NCBI GenBank assembly: GCA_019635315.1
Contig: JAHBZT010000004.1
Location: 558,001-622,000 of the forward strand
Reading direction: 5' to 3'
Length of the DNA: 64,000 bases
DNA from: Rubrivivax sp.
GTDB taxonomy: Bacteria > Pseudomonadota > Gammaproteobacteria > Burkholderiales > Burkholderiaceae_C
This document shows, in pieces, positions 58,501 through 64,000 of this stretch; position 1 is the first letter of the stretch; each line of letters starts with the position of its first letter. A model generated the notes under the pieces. That model made no database searches and was not told the DNA's origin. It worked only from the letters and a program-made list of their open reading frames with translations. A program made the position numbers and the translations under genes.

Positions 58501-61500
58501 GCCGAGCTGCCGGTGACGCTGGCCAAGTCGGTCCCGTCGTAGACGCGGCCGACGCCGGTCCACACGGCGGTCAGCGGCCGCGGCGCGATGTCCACGGTGA
58601 CACCGCTGGTCAGCGCCACGCTGTAGTTGCCGGCATCGAGGCCGGCCAAGCCGAGGCCGGCGACGGCCACCGGCTTGGCGGTGCCGACATGCTTGTCGGC
58701 CATCGTGCCCGTGGTCACGCCGGTGGGCGGCGCGATCACCGTGACGTCGTCGCCGGGCACCAGGTCCGCCGGGTCGGGGGCGACCGGACCGGTGGACGAG
58801 ACGATCACCTCGACCTGCGTGCCGCCGTCGTAGACGCGGTTGGTCGCGCTGACGCCGGTCAGGCCGAGCACGGCGAGCGGCCGCGGCGTCACGCTGGCGG
58901 TCGTCGTCGCGTCGGTCGCCGCCAGGCTGTAGTTCGCCGCGTCGGCGCCGGCGAGCGTGATGCCGGCCACCTGCACCGGCTTGTCGCTGCCGACCTGCTT
59001 GCCGTCGGTGAAGAAGGCGCTGGCGGCAAGCGACACGCTGTCGCCGGCCACGAAGCCGGCGGCCGTGCCGCTGACCGGCGCGACGATGCCGCCGTCGTAG
59101 ACGCGCGTGCCGCCGGTGTAGACCGCGGTGACGATGCGCGGCGTGATGTCGGCGCTGGTGTCGCCGCTGCGGTTGACCAGGCTGTAGTTGCCGCGGTCGC
59201 TGCCGGTCAGCGTGGCGTCGAGGACCGAGATCGGCTTGCCGGTGCCGACGTTCTTCGCGCCGGGGCCGGTGAAGACGCCGCTGCCGGCGATGGCCACCGC
59301 GTCGCCGGCGACGATGTCGGCCGAGCTGCCGGTGACGGCGGCCGCCGCGCTGCCGTCGTAGGGCCTGGACACGCCGGCGAAGCTGGCGGTCAGCGGCTTG
59401 GGCGCGATGTCCACGCGCACGCCGCTGGTGGCGGCGATCAGGTAGTTGCCGGCATCGGTGCCGCCGAGCCCCAGGCCATCGACGACCACCGCCTTGCCGG
59501 TGCCGGCATGGCGGTCGGCCATCGTGCCGGAGGTGATGCCCGAAGGCGGCAGCGTGATCGTGACGTCGTCGCCGGCGACGATGTCGTCGCTGCTGGGCAC
59601 CAGGGGCCCGCTGGCGTCGACCAGCAGCACGACCCCCAAGGTGCCGTCGTAGACGCGGTCGACGGCGCGGACCGCGTTGAGGCCCTCGATGTCCAGCGGA
59701 CGTGGCGTGATGCGCGCGGTGGTCGCGGCGTCGGTGGACGCCAGCACATAGTTGCCGGCGTCGGCGCCGGTCAGCGCGATGCCGCTGACGGCCACCGGCT
59801 TGTTGTTGCCGACGTTCTTCGCGCCGGCGCCGGTGAAGACCGCGGTCTGCGTGAAGCCGACCTGGTCGCCCGTGACGAGGCCGGCGGCGCCGCCGGTCAC
59901 CGGCGCGTCGACGCCGCCGTCGTAGACCTTGCTGCCGCCGCTGTAGCTGGCGGTGAGGGTGCGCGGCGTGATCGCCGCGGTGGTGCTGCCCTCCGGGTTG
60001 AGCAGCGTGTAGTTGTCGCGGTCGACGCCGGTCAGGAAGCCGCCGCTGACGGCCACCGGCTTGGCGGTGCCGACGTTCTTCGCGCCGCTGCCGGTGAAGG
60101 CACCGAGCGCGCTGATGCCCACGGTGCCGGCGTCGACGGCCTCGAAGTCGGCCGAGCTGCCGCCGACCTGCGCCACCACGCTGCCGTCGTAGACCTTGTC
60201 CTGGCCGGCATAGACCGCCGTCACCGGCTTGGGCGTGATGTCGACCGTGATGCCGCCGCCCGACAGCCTGTAGTTGGCGGCCTGCGCGCCGGTCAGCGTG
60301 AGGCCGGTGACCTGCACGAGCTTGTTGCTGCCGACGTTCTTGTCGGCCATCGTGCCGCTGGTCAGGCCGCTGGACGGCAGCACGACGGCGACCTCGTCGT
60401 TGCCGATGCGGCCGCTCAAGTCCACGTCGGCGCTGTTGACGCTGACGCTGACCACCGTGCTGCCGTCGTAGACGCGGTCAGTGGCGGCGATGCCGGTCAC
60501 GTCCAGCGGCCTGGGCGTGATCGTCGCCGTCGTGAAGGCGCTGGTCGCCGTCAGGCTGTAGTTGCCGGCATGCGTGCCGCCTAGCGTGATGCCGGTGACC
60601 TCGATGCTCTTGCCGGTGCCCGCCGCACCGTCGCCGACGAAGCGCGCGGTCTGCGAGAAGACCACCGTGTCGCCGGCCACCAGCTGCGCCGAGCTGCCGG
60701 TGACGCTGGCGCTGAGGTCCGCGAGGCCGTTGTAGACGCGGTCGATGCCGGTGTAGCCGACCGACAGCGGTCGCGGCGTGATGCTGGCCGTGGTGCTGGC
60801 GGTGGTGTTCTGCAGCGCATAGTTCGCGGCGTCGGCGCCGGCGATCGTGATGCCACTGACGGCGATCGGCTTGTTCGTGCCGGCGTTGCGCGCACCGTCG
60901 CCGGTGAAGTTGGCGCTCTGCGCGAACGTGACCTGGTCGGTGACGCCGCTGACGGTGACGATGTCCGGCGACGAGGCGGTGACGAGGGCGGTGACGCCGC
61001 CGTTGTAGACGCGGTCGACACCGGTGTAGACGGCGGTCAGCGGCCTGGGGGTGATGTCCACCGTGACGCCGCTGCTGCCGTCCAGCGTGTAGTTGCCGGC
61101 GTCGGCCCCGGCCAGCGTGAGCCCGGTCACCGTGACGGGCTTGGCGGTGCCGACCCGCTTGTCGGCGATCGTCCCGTCGCCCAGGCCGGAGGGCGGCTCG
61201 ACGACGCTGACCACGTCGCCGCCGACGAGGCCGTCGATGCCCAGCGTGCCGGTGGCCGTCAGGGCGACGACGGTGGTGCCGTCGTAGGCCCGGTTCGTCG
61301 CGGCAACGCCGGTCAGGCCCACGACCTTGGGCGTGATGTCCGCGCTGGCGCTGGCCGTCGTCGTCGACAGCGTGTAGTTGCCGGCCGCCGGGCCGCTGAA
61401 GGCGACGTCGCTGATCGCGATCGGCTTGTTGCTGCCCACGTCCTCGGCATTCGCGCCGGTGAACACCGAGACCAGGCTCAGGCCGACGTCGTCGTTGCCG

Positions 61501-64000
61501 ACGATGCCGCTGGCGGAGCGGTTCAGCGTCACCGTCGCGGCGGCCGTGCCGTCGTAGACCTTGGCGACGCCGCCGAAGACCGGCGTGATGCCCTTGGGCG
61601 TGATGCTGGCCGACGTCGTGCCGGTCGTGTTGGTCAGCGTGTAGTTGCCGGCGTCGCTGCCGTAGAGGTAGTTGTAGGTGATGTCGATCGGCTTGCCGGT
61701 GCCGACGTCCTTCGCGTTGTTGCCGCTGCTGGCGGTGTTGGCGAACTGCGCATAGCCGGTGTAGCCGTTGCTCGGGCTGATGTAGAAAAGCACCTGGTCG
61801 CCGGCGACGATGTCGGCCGAGGTGCTGCTGACCACCGCGTAGGCGTTGCCGTCGTAGACCTTGTCGACGCCGGTGTAGACCGCGGTCAGCGGCTTGCGCG
61901 CGATGTCCACCGTGACGCCGTTGCTGCCGGTCAGCGTGTAGTTGCCGGCGTCGGCACCGGTCAGCGAGAAGCCGGGCACCGTGACCGGCTTGGCGGTGCC
62001 GACATTCTTGTTGGCCATCGTGCCGGTGACGACGCCCGAGCTCGGGATCTGCGGCGTGACGTCGTCGCCGGGCACGACGTTGGCCGTGTCGACCGTCGCG
62101 CTGCCGACGTTGACCTCGACGTTGACGGTGCCGTCGTAGACGCGGTTGACCGCGCTGACGCCGGCCACCGTCAGCGGGCGCGGCGTGATGTTGCCGGTCA
62201 GCGTGGCGCTGGCGTTGACCAGCGTGTAGTTGGCGGCGGCGCTGCCGGACAGCGAGAGCCCGGCGACGGTGATCGTCTTGTTGCTGCCGACATGCTTGTC
62301 GGCGTAGGTGATGGACGTGCTGCCGACGACGAGGTCGTTGCCGTCGTAGTTGTAGTCGGGGTAGACGGTGGCGCTGGCGGCGGTGCTGCCGTCGTAGACC
62401 TTGTTGGCCTGGCCGCTGGCGCTGTAGGCATAGACGGTGACCGTGCGCGGCGCGATGTCGACGTTCACGGCGCCGGCCACCGGCGCGTAGTTCGCGGCAT
62501 CCGGGCCGCGCAGCGTCAGCGTCGTCACGCTCACCGGCTTGGCGCTGCCGACATGCTTGTCGGCCATCTGGCCGGTCAGCGTCTGGTCGACCAGCTGCAC
62601 GGTGTCGCCGGCGACGAAGCCGCCGACGGTGGCACCCCCGGTCGCAACCGACACGTTGACGCTGCCGTTGTACATGCGGTTCGTGGCCGCGAGCCCGTTG
62701 ACCGTGACGGCCTTGGGCGCGATGTCCACGCGCAGGTCGGCGAGGCCGGCGATCGCATAGTTGCCGGCGTCCGGGCCGCTCAGCGTGACGCCGCTGACCG
62801 TCACCGGCTTGCCGGTGCCCGCGTGCTTGTCGGCCAGCGCACCGGCGGCGTTGACGACGCTGAGCGCGACCTGGTCGCTGCCGACGATGCCGGGGATCGT
62901 GCCCGCCGGCACCACGCCGACCGCCACCGCCGTGGTGCCGTCGTAGGCGCGCGGCGTCGCGCTCAGCGTCACCGCGTCCAGCGGCTTGGGCGTGATGCTG
63001 GCCGAGGTCGTCGTGCTGCTGGCCAGGCTGTAGTTGGCGGCCTTGCCGTTCGTGCCGTCGGCCAGCGCATAGCCGCTGAGCGTGACCACCTTGCCGCTGC
63101 CGGCGTCGCGCGTGTCGAAGGCGGCGCTGACCGCCGCCGTGTCGACGAGCAGGTCCTCACCCGGGACCAGGCCCGCGGGCTGGGCGCCGGGCACGAGCGT
63201 CGCGTCGCGCGTGCCGTCGTAGACCTTGTCGGCGACGACCCCGGCCAGCGTCAGCGGGCGCGGGTTGATGGTCAGCGTCGCGCTGCCGGTGACGTCCAGG
63301 TCGTAGCCCAGCGGGGCCGAGTAGACCTGGGCGGCGGTGATGCCGTAGCTGCCGGCGTCGACCGCCGCGAGCGCGACCTGCACTAGTTCCGGGCGCGACA
63401 GCGGCTGGTTGCTGGTGTTGAGCAGCGGCGCGTCGCCGAAGCTGGCCGTGCCGTCGTAGGTCTTCGCGAGGTCCGCCAGCGCCACCGTCTGCGGCGTCAG
63501 CAGGCCGCGCAGCATCGGTGCGGCGTGGCCTTCGTAGATGCGCCACAGCGTGACCTGGCCGGCGCTCGCGCCGAGGTCCCAGCCGGTGTAGCTCGCGCCC
63601 TGGCGCACGGCGGTCGCGTCCAGACCCGTGCCGCCGTTGCTGAGGGCCTGGCCGCTGCGCGCCAGGTCCCAGTAGCTGTCGACGACCGGCGCCGCGGCGC
63701 GGCGCTCGCCGATCAGGCCGCCGGTGCGTGCGGCGCTGTCGCTGTTGGCGACGACCGCGCCGGTGGACAGGCCGCGCGTGACGCCGACATCGGCGTAGCC
63801 GACCAGCCCGCCGGCGCGGGCCTGCGCCAGCGGCGAGGTCACGCTGACCGACCCGCTGGCATGGCTGTCGACGATGCCGGCCTGGCCGACGGTGCCGCCG
63901 TCGAGGTAGCCCACTAGGCCGCCGGCATAGACGTTGCGGCCGGAGGTCAGCGCCGCGTCGTTGAGCCTCACGTCGCCGCCGGCGTAGCTCTGGACGACGC
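55551..64000 (-). CDS. Giant surface adhesin with MBG/YDG repeats, N-terminus outside window
   Basis: More than 2800 residues in the window; open at the right edge, so the start, signal peptide and any TPS domain are not seen. The first 170 residues contain GLUG-type motifs (YAGGLVGYLDGG, ARAGGLVGYADVG). Then about 28 modules of 80-100 residues follow, each with a KVYDGT-like start, a GxGKPVxVxG middle and a NYxL...ITPR end. The C-terminus (last 120) is Ala/Pro-rich with no membrane barrel. It is typical of filamentous haemagglutinin-like secreted adhesins with MBG/YDG domains. Downstream genes for a barrel, a FecR and a TPR protein overlap or follow closely. Confidence 0.85.
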   Translation of the reverse strand, partial: VVQSYAGGDVRLNDAALTSGRNVYAGGLVGYLDGGTVGQAGIVDSHASGSVSVTSPLAQARAGGLVGYADVGVTRGLSTGAVVANSDSAARTGGLIGERRAAAPVVDSYWDLARSGQALSNGGTGLDATAVRQGASYTGWDLGASAGQVTLWRIYEGHAAPMLRGLLTPQTVALADLAKTYDGTASFGDAPLLNTSNQPLSRPELVQVALAAVDAGSYGITAAQVYSAPLGYDLDVTGSATLTINPRPLTLAGVVADKVYDGTRDATLVPGAQPAGLVPGEDLLVDTAAVSAAFDTRDAGSGKVVTLSGYALADGTNGKAANYSLASSTTTSASITPKPLDAVTLSATPRAYDGTTAVAVGVVPAGTIPGIVGSDQVALSVVNAAGALADKHAGTGKPVTVSGVTLSGPDAGNYAIAGLADLRVDIAPKAVTVNGLAATNRMYNGSVNVSVATGGATVGGFVAGDTVQLVDQTLTGQMADKHVGSAKPVSVTTLTLRGPDAANYAPVAGAVNVDIAPRTVTVYAYSASGQANKVYDGSTAASATVYPDYNYDGNDLVVGSTSITYADKHVGSNKTITVAGLSLSGSAAANYTLVNASATLTGNITPRPLTVAGVSAVNRVYDGTVNVEVNVGSATVDTANVVPGDDVTPQIPSSGVVTGTMANKNVGTAKPVTVPGFSLTGADAGNYTLTGSNGVTVDIARKPLTAVYTGVDKVYDGNAYAVVSSTSADIVAGDQVLFYISPSNGYTGYAQFANTASSGNNAKDVGTGKPIDITYNYLYGSDAGNYTLTNTTGTTSASITPKGITPVFGGVAKVYDGTAAATVTLNRSASGIVGNDDVGLSLVSVFTGANAEDVGSNKPIAISDVAFSGPAAGNYTLSTTTASASADITPKVVGLTGVAATNRAYDGTTVVALTATGTLGIDGLVGGDVVSVVEPPSGLGDGTIADKRVGTAKPVTVTGLTLAGADAGNYTLDGSSGVTVDITPRPLTAVYTGVDRVYNGGVTALVTASSPDIVTVSGVTDQVTFAQSANFTGDGARNAGTNKPIAVSGITIAGADAANYALQNTTASTTASITPRPLSVGYTGIDRVYNGLADLSASVTGSSAQLVAGDTVVFSQTARFVGDGAAGTGKSIEVTGITLGGTHAGNYSLTATSAFTTATITPRPLDVTGIAATDRVYDGSTVVSVSVNSADVDLSGRIGNDEVAVVLPSSGLTSGTMADKNVGSNKLVQVTGLTLTGAQAANYRLSGGGITVDITPKPVTAVYAGQDKVYDGSVVAQVGGSSADFEAVDAGTVGISALGAFTGSGAKNVGTAKPVAVSGGFLTGVDRDNYTLLNPEGSTTAAITPRTLTASYSGGSKVYDGGVDAPVTGGAAGLVTGDQVGFTQTAVFTGAGAKNVGNNKPVAVSGIALTGADAGNYVLASTDAATTARITPRPLDIEGLNAVRAVDRVYDGTLGVVLLVDASGPLVPSSDDIVAGDDVTITLPPSGITSGTMADRHAGTGKAVVVDGLGLGGTDAGNYLIAATSGVRVDIAPKPLTASFAGVSRPYDGSAAAAVTGSSADIVAGDAVAIAGSGVFTGPGAKNVGTGKPISVLDATLTGSDRGNYSLVNRSGDTSADITPRIVTAVYTGGTRVYDGGIVAPVSGTAAGFVAGDSVSLAASAFFTDGKQVGSDKPVQVAGITLAGADAANYSLAATDATTTASVTPRPLAVLGLTGVSATNRVYDGGTQVEVIVSSTGPVAPDPADLVPGDDVTVIAPPTGVTTGTMADKHVGTAKPVAVAGLGLAGLDAGNYSVALTSGVTVDIAPRPLTAVWTGVGRVYDGTDLASVTGSSADLLAGDLLAISGSGVFSGGKGVGTGKAVVVTGGQLAGADAANYSLANPTGSASADITPRPLTASYTGGTRVYDGTLAAPVSAGSADLIAGDVVAFAQTALFTDKHVGSDKPVQVSGITLAGTDAANYQLTSTSAAATASIVPRPVTIVGLDNVVATSRVYDGTTTVAVRVDANGPVGAAPGDLIAGDDVQFQAPASGQTTGTMADKHAGTGKAVVVAGLGLSGTDAGNYRIAATQGVTVDIAPRPLTATWTGVSRVYDGTDAAQVLGSSADLIAGDTLSFAAIGSFSGGKHVGTGKAIVVSGGQLGDADAGNYTLLNPTGSASADITPRALTALASGGSRVYDGSTDAPVTLSAADLIAGDLVGFTQSARFSDGKQVGSDKPVEVSAIALTGADAANYALTATTLLTTASVTPRPLSVTGLTGVSAVDRTYDGTTLVDIVASGPITAAGADVIAGDDVSVQLPPSGPTAGTMADKHAGTGKAVVLSGLTLAGTDAGNYVIAGTAGVTVDIAPRPVTLSGLAALPRVYDGSTAVAIDSSAGSLAGALAGDDVALRASGVSGRLADKQAGNGRAVAVDGLALQGSDAGNYAVADSGGLRVDIARRPLALNLVAADKTYDGDTGATITLTDDRIAGDALSVNHAPATFDNRNAGAARVVSVTSLALAGPDAANYALAATQLTTTATIAPAPLTVAAGSLVKFYGDELVFGPGGYSASGLVAGETLGAVTLASAGAAAAAPVAGSPYALTVADARGGSFDPANYLTTYVAGTLTVQPRPLTIAANSVVRYADEANPADIGWSVAAGALVGGDRVGGVQVALPAGSAGAPGGSVLTMQPSGAVFTSGDAGNYELRYAAGLLVVLPKPPRIDEADPSAPSGDPRFAVLVDEAALRRALAALERESAASASSVEPGTAAEPPAAAADVPVTVAAPAGDAAPPPELAALLSGDGQRLSLPVLLRLPLISYDPLLRRLIFGADAAAARSPN
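55915..63493 (-). repeat. Array of about 28 MBG/YDG-type modules
   Basis: Counting KVYDGT-like starts and ITPR/IAPR-like ends by eye gives about 25 YDG modules plus one divergent module at the start and two MBG modules at the C-terminal end (VKFYGDELVF, VRYADEANPAD). Unit length is about 250-300 bp. Modules near the ends are the most divergent, those in the middle the most alike. Confidence 0.8.
56962..61894 (-). repeat. Six three-module super-repeats of about 820 bp
   Basis: Within the array, modules come in the order A (RVYDGTDxAxVxGSSADL), C (GGTRVYDGxxxAPV), B (VYDGTTxVxV ... GTMADKHAGTGKAVVVxGL). The A-C-B triplet is repeated six times, about 274 residues each. The B-type DNA segment recurs at intervals of about 807-850 bp (57010, 57817, 58627, 59446, 60274, 61093, 61942). 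The copies toward the C-terminus (56962-59400) are closest to one another. Confidence 0.75.

Noticed and set aside
56580-60584. 1334-residue open frame on the plus strand opposite the adhesin
   Set aside because: It mirrors the repeat structure of the minus-strand gene and is Arg/Ala/Gly-rich low-complexity sequence; a shadow of high GC and repeats.
55551-64000. Repeats as a CRISPR or DNA tandem-repeat array
   Set aside because: The repeats are protein-coding modules of 250-300 bp in one continuous frame with diverged sequence, not short identical repeats with spacers.

Overview
The window is very GC-rich DNA with tightly packed, overlapping genes. It suggests a facultatively anaerobic betaproteobacterium, probably Burkholderiales: PhaR, RimO, the O2-independent ubiquinone genes, denitrification-associated proteins and a Thauera-type benzoyl-CoA reductase occur together. 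No tRNA, rRNA, insertion sequence or CRISPR array was seen.

Positions 1-38,630 form a large anaerobic aromatic-degradation island. Two divergent units leave the 5661-5858 spacer. Leftward lie korA, korB, a ferritin-like protein, a RidA protein, a BadI-type ring hydrolase, a lone 2-oxoacid oxidoreductase gamma subunit and a GltD-like flavoprotein cut by the window edge. Rightward lies had-oah-dch-bcrCBAD-fdx, a complete set for ATP-driven benzoyl-CoA dearomatisation and ring opening. KorAB would supply reduced ferredoxin from 2-oxoglutarate. On the minus strand from 38,630 down to 15,757 lies an almost gap-free run: an ABC importer (livKHMGF), a thioesterase, a phenylacetyl-CoA oxidoreductase-type molybdoenzyme (padB, fdhD, padC, padD), a PaaK-type CoA ligase, 4-hydroxybenzoyl-CoA reductase (hcrCAB), an acyl-CoA ligase fused to an enoyl-CoA hydratase, a BadH-type dehydrogenase, a second ferritin-like protein, and a NO/denitrification-type set (DUF2249, two multi-pass membrane proteins, hemerythrin, DUF59). 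Together these would import aromatic acids, activate them and funnel them to benzoyl-CoA.

At 38,807-39,666 a GNAT and an Rrf2 regulator resemble the badL/badM pair of Rhodopseudomonas. The same 20-22 bp dyad occurs in front of the bcr operon and between livK and this regulator pair, each time near an FNR-type box. This gives a coherent model of anaerobic activation plus repression.

Positions 39,716-51,562 hold mostly household genes: an acyltransferase, ubiTVU with a DUF2249 protein, an RND efflux pair, phaR, rimO and metC. Positions 51,573-64,000 (minus strand) hold a surface/secretion locus. It contains the C-terminal part of a giant adhesin with about 28 MBG/YDG-type repeats arranged as six three-module super-repeats, a TPR/beta-barrel protein that appears to start at CTG, a FecR protein with half a CsgG-like domain, and an exported protein that seems to carry the other half.
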